Origin: Volvox africanus
Lineage: Eukaryota; Chlorophyta; Chlorophyceae; Chlamydomonadales; Volvocaceae
Assembly (NCBI GenBank): GCA_030268105.1
Contig: BSDZ01000003.1
Span: 7,030,501 to 7,094,500 of the forward strand
Length of the DNA: 64,000 bases
Reading direction: 5' to 3'
The position numbers were made by a program, and so were the translations under genes. The notes under the pieces are model-generated. The model did not search any database and had not been told where the DNA came from. It saw only the letters and a program-made list of their open reading frames with translations. Shown here piece after piece: positions 1 to 9,700 of the stretch. The stretch's first letter is position 1, and every line of letters starts with the position of its first letter.

Positions 1-286
1 AATCTATGTGGGTGCGTTTGACATTGCGTAAGTTCGCGTTAGGTTGCGTTAGCTAACGCAAAGTAAACGCAAACATTTTCGTTCCCTCCCAAAAAAGTTT
101 ATTTGCGATTGCGTTAGGTGCGTTAGGATTGCGTTAGCGATACGCAAGCAATAACGCAATGCGTTTGATTTGCGTTAGGCTTTGCGTTAGCTCGCGTTAG
201 TTCGCGTTAAGCTTGCGTTAGGCTTGCGTTAGGGGTCCCTAACGCGAGCCTAACGCGAGCTAACGCACGAATTCCTTGTTATAGTG
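1..286 (-). mobile_element. CACTA-like transposon terminus with GCGTTA subterminal repeats
   Basis: This stretch is a dense, degenerate array of the hexamer GCGTTA and its complement TAACGC. It ends at 282-286 in TAGTG, so read inward on the minus strand it begins CACTATAACAAGG. CACTA-type ends followed by many short subterminal motifs in both orientations are the hallmark of EnSpm/CACTA DNA transposons. The rest of the element would lie left of the window. A roughly 96% identical inverted copy starts at 38565. Directly after 286 the sequence continues as copia C1, so this element interrupts C1. The 3-bp target duplication cannot be tested because the other end is missing. Family assignment is inference. 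Confidence 0.6.
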
Positions 287-1522
287 AATGTGCGGTTGAG
301 GCGCTCCGCACGGCTCAGGGGTGTATGGGACGGTTGCATTGTGTAGAATCCCCTTTTCCCCAAAGAAGCCGTGCATGTGGGCGTTGATGAATTCCCGCCC
401 ACGATCGGATTGCAGTTCACGCACACGCTGCCCAGTCTGGGTCTCCATCAGTGTGAGCGCTTCCTTCACCACTCCCGGGACCATGTCCTTGGAAGCAACC
501 GGTCGCACAAGCGAGAAACTTGAATACTCATCCAGGAGTGCGACCACATATCTTGCACCACCCAAGGATTTAACTGGCATTTCGCAGACGTCTGAATGCA
601 CACCTTGCAAAATGGAACTGCACGTGCTGCCTGATGGTGGATGTGATGCACGTGTTTGCTTGGCTCTGATGCATGGCTCGCACGTGTGTTTCCCCTCAAT
701 GGCTTTCTCAACTTGTGCCGCGCTAAGGGGCAAGCCTTCGGTCATTTCCTCTTTTACGAGCCTGCTGAGGCCATCATGGCCCAAATGTGCGAACCTCCGG
801 TGCCACAAATCAACAGACTCCTCCAGCACAGCAACAGACATCACCCTTTCCCGGTGTGTCGCCGTCCACAGATTCATGTGATATACTGCGCTCTCTCCTT
901 CTGCTCGATATCCCATCATGATGATGGTATAGTGCCTGTCGTTATTCTTCTTGCTTGACACAGCAACGCCACCTTCCGCTATGTCAACTCTGCAACCCTT
1001 TTCATCCAGTCGCCCTAGGGACAGGAGTCTGTGTCCCAAACCGGGCACGTACCAGACGTTTTCAACAGTTATATCATATTCCTCTCCGTACACAGTCGAC
1101 ACAAACAGAACCCTGCCGTAACCTAGGGGGCGCCGTTCTACTCCAAATTCACCGACCATGACTGGTCCGTCGTTCACTTCGACGTAATCTGTCAGATCCT
1201 CGATGCAATCCGTGCAGTGACGTCCAGCTCCACTATCCAGAAGCCATTGTCCCTTGGATTCTATGTGGTGGCGCAGTTTGTTAACTGTTGTCTTTGGCGA
1301 CGTCCAGGGTTAGCAAGAATGCGTTCCTCCGCCCATCGTTGCTCCTGTTGCCACCACCACCACTGTTGCCGTTGCCGCGGTTGCCGCCATTGCCACGGTT
1401 GCCACCATTGCCGCGGTTGCCGCCGTTGCAGCGGTGTTGTATCTCTGTTGTGTCGCCCAACAAAGGCCCGATCGGAAGGATGACCATCTAAGGTCCAGGA
1501 TCCTTTGACACTGCCCGTAGAT
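287..1522 (-). pseudogene. Duplicate of the C1 protease-integrase segment
   Basis: This 1,236-bp segment matches 2965-4200 at a constant offset of 2,678, with identical predicted proteins throughout. It encodes the copia protease (DSGA motif on the minus strand near 1240), the HHCC zinc-binding region and the first integrase aspartates (GVHSDVC, LQSDRGREF). It includes the first 88 bp of the TRIM LTR (1435-1522), so the copy was made after the TRIM inserted. At 1522/1523 it is fused to the reverse transcriptase. A domain in this position, downstream of RT, is not part of a normal copia element. Confidence 0.85.
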
Positions 1523-2066
1523 CCTTTAACGTGGCTGTGTGCCTATTGCGTGAGATTTCCATCCCCAGGAACACGGAAACAGCACCCAGATCACGCAGAT
1601 CAAACTGCTCCGACAGCTGGCGCTTCTCACTAGCCATCAGCTTGATGCAATCGCTCGCGATCATCAGATCATCAACATGTGCAAGAATGCGAATTACATG
1701 CTTACCAATGCGCTTGATAAACATGCTCGGGTCCGCATCTGACACCTTGAACCCGCTGGCGGTCAGAGTGTCCGTCAGCTTCCGGTGCCATGCACGACCC
1801 GCCTGCTTTAGGCCATACAGTGCCTTGAGCAACCGGCACTTCTGACCTGGCTCACCCGTCACAAACCCGGGCGGTTGCTCGCAGTAGATAACCTCCTCCA
1901 AATCGCCGTGCAGGAATGCAGTGCGCACATCTAAGTGATGCACTTCCAGCTCATCTGCTGCCGCTGAAGCCAGAAACGCTCGGACAGTGGCATGAGCGCC
2001 GGTCGGTGCGAACACTTCCTCAAAATCAACTACTGCAATTTGCCTGAACCCCTTTGCAACAAACCT
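1523..2066 (-). pseudogene. Copia reverse transcriptase fragment
   Basis: Minus-strand RT of C1. It contains LDVRTAFLHGDLEE and the catalytic pair in the variant AHVDDLMIAS (copia usually has YVDD). It then breaks off just before RNase H, where the duplicated protease-integrase segment begins. The upstream RT residues (RFVAKGFRQ) continue in frame up to the 51-bp insertion at 2067-2117. Confidence 0.85.
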
Positions 2067-2117
2067 AGGTATTAATCATCTATTAGGTATTAATATTAAT
2101 ACCTAATATTAATATGT
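2067..2117. repeat. 51-bp AT-rich palindromic insertion in copia RT
   Basis: The conserved copia residues KA and RFVAKG are separated by 51 bp made of TATTAGGTATTAAT and its complement. Positions 2081-2108 form a perfect 28-bp palindrome. The length is a multiple of three, but the insert carries an in-frame stop on the minus strand. No second copy was noticed in the window. Confidence 0.7.
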
Positions 2118-4112
2118 AGCCTTAAAACGCTCGATCTGGCCATCTGCATCCTGCTTAATTTTGTAAACCCACTTCCCGGGGATAACGTTAGCTCCTGGTG
2201 GCAGGCGCTCCAGCCGCCAGGTCCCCTGCTGGTGGAGGGATGAAATCTCGTCCTCCATGGCCTGTTGCCAGTGTGCTGCCTGCGGTGTCTTTATCGCTTC
2301 CTCATATGATGATGGCTCAATGAGAGTGTTGATGGTTGCCGTGGTAACGCGTTCGGGGTAACGTGGGATGTACGAGGGGTCGTACTTCACCACCGGTTTC
2401 CTATCTCGTCCAGACCGTCGGAGGGCTGCGGCTGGATTAATAATCTCCCCCGCAGTCGCAGCCTGGGCCTCTTTAATCTCCTCCACATGGCGCTCATCAT
2501 CACCGTCGCCGCTTAACTCCCCCGAATCTACAGCAGGGTTTTCCTCGTTCTCATCATCGTCATCTTCATCCGTGTGAGCCTCCTTGCTCAAACTGGGGAG
2601 TAGGGCAGACTTGCCCGGGACACACTCATCAAACCGAACATTGCAGGTGAAGACAACTCTGCGTTTTTCCGGCAAATATACGCGGTATCCCTTTCCTCCA
2701 CGCTCGTAACCTACGAAGATGCCTTTCGTGCTGACCACATCTAACTTATTGCGGAACTTGCGTTCTGTGTAAGCCCACGCGACGCAACCAAAAACCCGCA
2801 GTACGGACACATCAGGTTTGAAGCCGTGAAATAACTTATGTGGTGTGGCATTGCTGCCACTGACCGGCGAACAATTGCGAACTGCACACACCGTCGCCAT
2901 AGCTTCAGCCCAGAAGTCCTGCCCTAAGCCAGAATCCTGCAACATTGCACGGACCTTCTCTAGTAATGTGCGGTTGAGGCGCTCCGCACGGCTCAGGGGT
3001 GTATGGGACGGTTGCATTGTGTAGAATCCCCTTTTCCCCAAAGAAGCCGTGCATGTGGGCGTTGATGAATTCCCGCCCACGATCGGATTGCAGTTCACGC
3101 ACACGCTGCCCAGTCTGGGTCTCCATCAGTGTGAGCGCTTCCTTCACCACTCCCGGGACCATGTCCTTGGAAGCAACCGGTCGCACAAGCGAGAAACTTG
3201 AATACTCATCCAGGAGTGCGACCACATATCTTGCACCACCCAAGGATTTAACTGGCATTTCGCAGACGTCTGAATGCACACCTTGCAAAATGGAACTGCA
3301 CGTGCTGCCTGATGGTGGATGTGATGCACGTGTTTGCTTGGCTCTGATGCATGGCTCGCACGTGTGTTTCCCCTCAATGGCTTTCTCAACTTGTGCCGCG
3401 CTAAGGGGCAAGCCTTCGGTCATTTCCTCTTTTACGAGCCTGCTGAGGCCATCATGGCCCAAATGTGCGAACCTCCGGTGCCACAAATCAACAGACTCCT
3501 CCAGCACAGCAACAGACATCACCCTTTCCCGGTGTGTCGCCGTCCACAGATTCATGTGATATACTGCGCTCTCTCCTTCTGCTCGATATCCCATCATGAT
3601 GATGGTATAGTGCCTGTCGTTATTCTTCTTGCTTGACACAGCAACGCCACCTTCCGCTATGTCAACTCTGCAACCCTTTTCATCCAGTCGCCCTAGGGAC
3701 AGGAGTCTGTGTCCCAAACCGGGCACGTACCAGACGTTTTCAACAGTTATATCATATTCCTCTCCGTACACAGTCGACACAAACAGAACCCTGCCGTAAC
3801 CTAGGGGGCGCCGTTCTACTCCAAATTCACCGACCATGACTGGTCCGTCGTTCACTTCGACGTAATCTGTCAGATCCTCGATGCAATCCGTGCAGTGACG
3901 TCCAGCTCCACTATCCAGAAGCCATTGTCCCTTGGATTCTATGTGGTGGCGCAGTTTGTTAACTGTTGTCTTTGGCGACGTCCAGGGTTAGCAAGAATGC
4001 GTTCCTCCGCCCATCGTTGCTCCTGTTGCCACCACCACCACTGTTGCCGTTGCCGCGGTTGCCGCCATTGCCACGGTTGCCACCATTGCCGCGGTTGCCG
4101 CCGTTGCAGCGG
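2118..4112 (-). pseudogene. Copia protease, integrase and N-terminal RT
   Basis: Right-to-left on the minus strand: gag tail (NGGNRGN repeats, 3959-4112), protease with DSGA, the GAG-pre-integrase zinc region (H-H-C-C between WHRRFAHLGH and CEPCIRAKQ), integrase core aspartates, and the AERLNRTLLEKV segment carrying the catalytic glutamate. The linker and RT start follow (SYEEAIKTPQ, GTWRLE, VYKIK). Gag ends in TAA and pol is in the +1 frame with about 30 nt overlap, which is unusual for copia and probably a mutation. A second frame change near 2995 splits the integrase between 2905-3855 and 2109-3104. Confidence 0.88.
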
Positions 4113-4510
4113 TGTTGTATCTCTGTTGTGTCGCCCAACAAAGGCCCGATCGGAAGGATGACCATCTAAGGTCCAGGATCCTTTGACACTGCCCGTAGAT
4201 ACCCCAGGATACTACAAGTATTCCCCCTCAGATAGGGTGCGTCCTCGCATCCTACAGTCTAAGGGCCAGCCCTCACCCTAGTTTGTAGTCAGACGATTCG
4301 ATCCCTCACGGCCTGGTGAAGGTTTCCCAAGCCATCTACCAGTCAGAACCGCCCTCACCGTCCCGTAGGTGGGGGGATTCGAACCCGGACAACCTGCTCG
4401 ATACCAATGTTGTATCTCTGTTGTGTCGGCCAACAAAGGCCCGATCGGAAGGATGACATCTAATGTCCAGGATCCTTTCACATTGCCCGTAGATACCCCA
4501 GGATACTACA
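4113..4510 (-). mobile_element. TRIM miniature LTR retrotransposon, copy 1 (in C1 gag)
   Basis: A 398-bp non-coding element with direct terminal repeats 4113-4216 (104 bp) and 4408-4510 (103 bp). It begins TGTTGTAT, ends ATACTACA, and is flanked by the target duplication AGCGG (4108-4112 and 4511-4515). On the minus strand the repeat is followed by a primer-binding site TTGGTATCGAGCAGG, and the other repeat is preceded by a purine tract GAGGGGGAATA. Removing it joins the gag zinc-knuckle region to the Asn/Gly-rich gag tail in frame. Same family as 26141-26539. Confidence 0.88.
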
Positions 4511-4721
4511 AGCGGCCACCACCACCTTGTTGCCCCGCCAGATACTGGGGGCATTCCTTCTTGATGTGGCCCACGCCGCCACACTTCCAGCACGTTGGTC
4601 TGGACCCTCCATCATCCCGCGACTGCTGTTGCCGCGACTGTTGCTGTCTCGGCTGCTGTTGTTGTCGATGGCCACCGCCGGATCCTTGGCGGTTGCCCAA
4701 CGCCAAAGCTGGCGTTCCTTG
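4511..4721 (-). pseudogene. Copia gag C-terminal part with zinc knuckle
   Basis: Minus strand encodes a Gln/Arg/Ser-rich stretch followed by CWKCGGVGHIKKEC, a canonical CX2CX4HX4C nucleocapsid knuckle. The 5' continuation of this gag is found at 34749-35305. The five bases CCTTG (4717-4721) are the left copy of the duplication made by insertion of G0. When G0 is removed the reading frame runs through. Confidence 0.9.
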
Positions 4722-5509
4722 TGTTGTATGCGGGTTCAATCACCGTTTACATTTATGAAGGCCGCAATGCATTCAGATATCATGAAGCATAATACAATCA
4801 TATTAGCATGATATACTCGAGTATATCTAGCTAATCAGGCATGTCGCATCATCATTCACGACATCGCGCTGTCAGTCAACATGTTTGACTCGAGGCTGAT
4901 AATTAATGCGCGATCTATCCATTGGCATATCATATCACGTAATAATATTTTGAATAGTATTACCTCATCTGTGTCATAAACCATACGCGTATGCAAGAAT
5001 GCGACGATCACGACGGTTGGGTCGGCAGCCGAATGTCGATATTCGGACCTTTGCATATTGCATGCGTTGCATCCAATAATATCACGAATGACACGATATT
5101 TAGAGCAGTATTACCAAGGTACTCACACTTGAGATCGTAATCCAGTGAGACCTGTACTGCACATCGGTATCGCGACGTGATAGGTGCAAGGACGGCCGCC
5201 TAGAGACCGAAGTCGGCACTATGCTAACTTTGGACCAAGTATTCGAGTACTTAACTCTATTCGATACGCATACATACGATATAATCATTTACATTCGGCC
5301 TGAGCTATTCTAGCATTCCATCTGCAGCCGAGTGATGAACATTGCCCATGGGGTCTGACGGCAGACTGTAATTCTGTAACTGAAGAACATTGTAAGTTGA
5401 ATTTTTCCTTGCTATTGAGTCTTCCGCTGTCTACTATTCGCATTGGCTTGCCCTGCTGTTCATAAGATTGGTACGCACGCAGCTAACACCTAGACGTGCA
5501 GAGCTAACA
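4722..5509 (+). repeat. G0 5' LTR
   Basis: 788 bp, starting TGTTGTATGCGGG and ending GAGCTAACA. It pairs with 33934-34748, which has about 25 extra bases near its end, so the left copy seems to have a small deletion there. It contains the palindrome at 5029-5046 and an AT-rich imperfect inverted repeat near 4938-4965 shared with the other gypsy LTRs. Confidence 0.9.
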
Positions 5510-5511
5510 AA

Positions 5512-5526
5512 TTTGGTATCGAGACG
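5512..5526 (+). other. G0 primer-binding site
   Basis: TTTGGTATCGAGACG lies immediately after the 5' LTR, where the 3' end of a tRNA primes minus-strand DNA synthesis. Very similar sites follow the 5' LTRs of G1, G2, G3, G4 and the TRIM, so all seem to use one primer tRNA ending in CUCGAUACCA (inferred from complementarity). Confidence 0.75.
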
Positions 5527-5577
5527 AGGTTGAATCATGATGGTTGCATTGTCCCTCATCGGAAGTAGGTTCTCGTG

Positions 5578-5884
5578 ATGGCAAGCGACGACGACACTCA
5601 CCGCAGCCCTTTAGACACCTTCGCAGAGGATCTCGGCCGCGCTGTTCTGGACGCCGCCGCTTCCGGTTTGTGAATCTAGACACCTGCTGATAAATAGTTG
5701 CTGCATTCTCGTTGCGAATCTGGCACTGTGAGTTGCAGGTGAACGTACGCCAACACTGAATGTGGTATTGGCTGGACAATATTTGAACGAGGAACAAATC
5801 AAGGCTTTGATCCAGAAAACTACTGAAATAAAGGACAACCTGACGGACTATATCGCTTATCTCCTTGGTCTACTCGGGAGTTCT
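5578..5884 (+). CDS. G0 leader exons (candidate spliced 5' part of gag)
   Basis: An ATG at 5578 opens a short frame of 31 codons ending PLDTFAEDLGRAVLDAAA-SGL and a stop at 5671-5673. The same peptide is conserved in G1, G2, G3 and, more distantly, in G4. A GT donor at 5666 and an AG acceptor at 5738 would remove 73 nt and continue in frame into an open segment containing EEQIKALIQKTTEIKDNL. That segment resembles the one at the equivalent place in G1 (DQLATLIAQTTEIRTQL). G1 is inserted at 5890, shortly after this segment. Splicing is inferred from conservation and phase, not shown by transcripts. Confidence 0.55.
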
Positions 5885-5889
5885 GTCGG

Positions 5890-6713
5890 TGTTGTACCTC
5901 TCGTTCGCGTTTGCTCGTGAGTATCTGCACGTCTGGAGACTATCGACACCGATGCGCGAGCACTTGCAAGTACAGCAAGGCAAGCGAGAGCAAACAGAGA
6001 CAGCGGAAGACTTCAAGACGAAGAGAGATATAACTTACGGTCTTACAGGTCGGAATGATGCAATGGACGAAATCGCCGTCAGTGCCGGAAGCAAGCAATC
6101 ATCACGCGGCGGTGATTAGCGAAGTTCAGGCTTAGCTCGGGCTAAGTAGAGTATCGTATAGTAATAGTAATGTAGAACACACAAGTGTTCTCTGGTATCG
6201 AATGTCTTGTCTAGCTTAGCCGTCCTCGCATCTGTTATACTCGCAGCATCGCAGTGCCGTACGATTCACATTAGGAGGCCGATCCTAGATGTGACAACCC
6301 TACTGCGCCTAGGCGATGTCTACGCATAACAACGTATAAGCCTTTCCGGCATTCACATGATGCAAGGGTCCGGATAACGATATCCGGTTGCAGGGCATGC
6401 ATCGCGACGAGTGCGGCACTCTTAACGTGTGCTGTAATGAAGTAATATTATATCAGATAATATTACTTATCGTTTCGTAGCACGAGCATAATGCGCACTT
6501 CAATGATTCGGTCATTCATGCATGCTAGGCGGATTTGCCATGATGCGATGTCGCGATGGATAATGACAACATGCCAGATGCATATATAAATGTATGCGAA
6601 TACATTTATATCATACAGATTCATTCATATGTAATGCGTTCATCACAAAAGCACTTCGCCTCGTAGGATCGCGTCGACCTACGCATCGGCGGGAAATGAA
6701 CCGTAGCACAACA
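5890..6713 (-). repeat. G1 3' LTR (left)
   Basis: 824 bp, TGTTGTACC...TAGCACAACA on the plus strand. It contains the 18-bp hairpin 6370-6387, an inverted repeat with 12-bp arms (AAGTAATATTAT, about 6436-6464), and a TATA-like stretch on the minus strand near 6578-6592 that may be the LTR promoter. Confidence 0.95.
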
Positions 6714-6728
6714 ATTATCCCCCCTCCC
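6714..6728 (-). other. G1 polypurine tract
   Basis: On the minus strand GGGAGGGGGGATAAT directly precedes the 3' LTR. This is the usual position of the RNase H-resistant primer for plus-strand synthesis. The same tract is found at 26959-26973 (G3), 16794-16808 (G2) and, on the plus strand, near 33919 (G0). Confidence 0.85.
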
Positions 6729-6772
6729 GTATGCAGCGTCCTCGCTGCATCATACAGCATCGACTGCAGGGG

Positions 6773-9700
6773 TCATTGGGCTTGCGTGGCACGTTTGCGG
6801 GCTTCTTCGAGCAGGGGTTTCATGTCCTGTGAGAAGTTGCGTGCCGGTTCCCATGAGTTGTGCTCGTCCGTATACCCTGTCCACTTAACCAAGTACTCGT
6901 GTACTGTTCGCTTACGTCGGTGTCGGCCCACACGACGCGCGCGATAATCTAACACCCGCTCCACATCGTAAAACTTCTGTTTACCAGTGATCCAGGTCTC
7001 GGGAACTGGTTCGATCGCTGCGGGGGCGTTAGCAGGCTCAGGGACGGGTTCCGTACTACGATACGGACGAACAAGCGATACGTGAAACGTGGGGTGAATG
7101 GTCATATCAGTGGGCAATGCAAGCTCCACAGCCACATTCCCAACCATGCGCACGACAGGATACGGACCAATCCAACGGGGTAAGAGTTTTCGGGATCCGT
7201 CGGCCAAGGAACGCAAGTTCTTGGTGCTTAGCAACACGAGTTGCCCCTCCGAAAACGTCACATCCTGCTTGGATTTGTTATAGTATTCCGTCGTTCGTTG
7301 CTGTGCCGCGTCCAAACACGACTTCGCGTCTGTGATTCGGGACATAAAAGACTTGGCAAAAAGTTTAGCAGCAGGCACGTTCACTTCCAACTCACGCCAC
7401 ACGGGTAGCGCGGGATGAAATCCGTAGTTAAGAAAGAACGGACTTTTGCCTGTAGAGCGATTAACAGCATTGTTAAGCGCAAATTCTGCCGCAGTCAAAT
7501 ACGTATCCCAAACGAGTGGTGTGCGACCAGCATAATTGCGCAACATATCACCCAACGTGCGGTTTGTGCGTTCGGTTTGACCATCAGTCTGCGGGTGATA
7601 CGCCGTGCTCAGGTTGACGCGCATGCCAACTAGTTTGCAGAGCGCTTCCCAAAACTTAGACGTGAACTGTCCACCGCGGTCCGAGATCACATTTTTGGGA
7701 ATCCCGTGTAACCGAACCACATTATCGAAAAACAAACGTGCGGTTTGCTCAGCCGTGCAGGATGATGTGCATGGTGCTAGGTGAACCATCTTAGTCAGAC
7801 GATCGACCATTACGAACACCGCATCGTATCCCCCCTCAGTTTTGGGCAGCGCGACTACGAAATCCATGGAAACACTTTCCCAAGGCGCATCCGGGACAGG
7901 CAACGGTTGCAACAACCCATGGCCCTTACCGGACAAAGCCTTATTGCGCTGGCACAGACTGCATTTCTGTACGAAGTTCGCCGCATCGTTAGCCAAACGA
8001 GGCCACCAAAAGGAACGTTGCACCAACTCGACCAACCGCTTGCTACCAGGGTGTCCTGCTAACGGGTCCTCGTGGAACCGCGCAAGGATGTCGTAGCGTA
8101 GCGCGTCGTCGTTCGGAACGACGATTTGCGTAGCTGCACCCTCCGTCCGTAGCCAAAGGCCATTCTGCTTGCGAAGGTTTTCTACATTAACCGGCTCCGC
8201 GAACCAGGCGTCTGCGCTGTAGGCAGCCTTCAACCGCTCCGCGAGGTCCGTCGCGATCGGAACCTCCTCGCTACGCGGCCGCACGACAGGCGCTGCCAAA
8301 ATTGCAGCGTGTAGCGACGGATGTCGACTGAGAGCATCGGCAATATTCAATTTACCAGAAATATACTCCCAGGTGCAGTTGAACCTAGCTAGATATTCCA
8401 TCCACCTAGCTTGACGGCGGTTCAACGTCGGAACGCTTTGCAAAAACGTTAGGGGCTTGTGGTCAGTCTTTAAAGTAAACGGGCGTCCCTCGAGGTAACA
8501 GCGCCATTCCTTTAAAGCATGCAGCACGGCGAGAAGCTCCTGTTCCCCGGTGGTGTAGCGAATCTCCGCACCAGAAAACTTCTTACTCGTGAAGGCGATC
8601 GGTCGCCCTTCCTGTAACAATACAGCGCCGCTTCCAAATATTGAGGCATCAGACACTACCTCAACACGAAATGGCAACGAGTAATCAGGGAATGCAAGGG
8701 TGACATCTTCGGCAATGATTCGTTTGAGCTCTTCGAATGCCCGCTGGCATTGCGACGTCCACGACTCGAGCGAAACGAAAACGCCTTTGCGAGTTAAGTT
8801 AGTAAGCGGGGCCGCAATGATGGAATATTTTTCAATGAACTTTCGGAAATAATTGGTCAAGCCAAGGAACTTACGCAGCTCCGTGAGGTTCTGAGGCGCG
8901 GGCCAATCGCGAACCACGGCGACCTTCCGCGGGTCCATCTTCACACCGGTGGCCGACACAATGTGGCCCAAATATTCCACCTGAGGCTGCGCCCAAAAGC
9001 ATTTGGCGCGTTTAGCAAACAATTGCTCCCGCCTCATAACGTCGAGCACGAGCCGAAGATGCTCCAAGTGCTCCTCGCGCGTCTTAGAATATACCAAGAT
9101 GTCATCCAGGTAGCAAACAACGAACCTGTCGATAAACGGCCTAAACATTCGGTCCATAACCGCCTGAAACGTCGCAGGGGCATTAGTCAAACCAAATGAT
9201 AAGACCGTATACTCAAAGTGACCGAAGGGCGTCCGAAAAGCGGTTTTCGGGATATCAGAGGCAGCGATGCGAATCTGATTGTAGCCCTGTTGTAAGTCAA
9301 TTGAGGAAAAATAAGCCGAGCCCTTCAGCTTATCCAACAGGTCGTCAACGCGTGGCAAAGGGTAGCGATTTTTCACCGTATTCGCATTTAACCCCCGGTA
9401 ATCGATGCACATGCGCAAGGTCCCATCCTTCTTACCGACAAACAAAATCGGTGCAGAAAACGGGGATGTGCTGGGGCGTATCATACCCTTCGCGAGCAAA
9501 TCCGTCACCTGGCGCTTTACCTCATCCAGCTCCAATGGACTCAACCTGTACATTGGCCGGGCTGTAGGCTGCGCTCCAGGCATGAGAGGGATTGTGTGAT
9601 CAACAGGACGCATAGGTGGTAGGCCAGGGATATCTTTAAAGACGTCCTCATACTGCGACAGTAGGGCCTCAACCTCAGGATCCGCAGAAATCTGCGCGGT

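Larger units (their letters stand above)
287..4721 (-). mobile_element. Ty1/copia element C1, downstream half (gag C-terminus, pol)
   Basis: Minus-strand copia-type retrotransposon. From right to left it carries the gag zinc knuckle, aspartic protease, integrase and reverse transcriptase, in the Ty1/copia order with integrase before RT. No RNase H or 3' LTR is present: the RT runs into a second exact copy of the protease-integrase segment and then into a CACTA-like end. The coding sequence is broken by a TRIM insertion, a gag/pol frame shift, an integrase frameshift and a 51-bp insertion with a stop. The gag N-terminus lies 30 kb away at 34749-35305, separated by element G0. The element is dead. 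Confidence 0.9.

Noticed and set aside
1..286. Telomere-like or satellite repeat (TTAGG-like motifs)
   Set aside because: The GCGTTA units are irregularly spaced and in both orientations, and end in a CACTA tip. This is subterminal transposon structure rather than telomere.
1217..1491. Cys/His-rich and Pro/Leu-rich plus-strand frames
   Set aside because: Antisense shadows of the Asn/Gly-rich gag tail of copia C1; the same frames recur at 3895-4169.
4375..4386. tRNA-like GATTCGAACCC suggesting a tRNA gene
   Set aside because: Only the B-box part is present, the T-stem pairs poorly, and there is no acceptor or anticodon arm. It is part of the TRIM core and occurs at the same place in both copies.
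5865..6119. 84-codon frame at the LTR edge (and copies near 12536, 25733 and 32781)
   Set aside because: It lies in the LTR of the gypsy elements, recurs only because the LTR recurs, and has no family. Treated as non-coding LTR.
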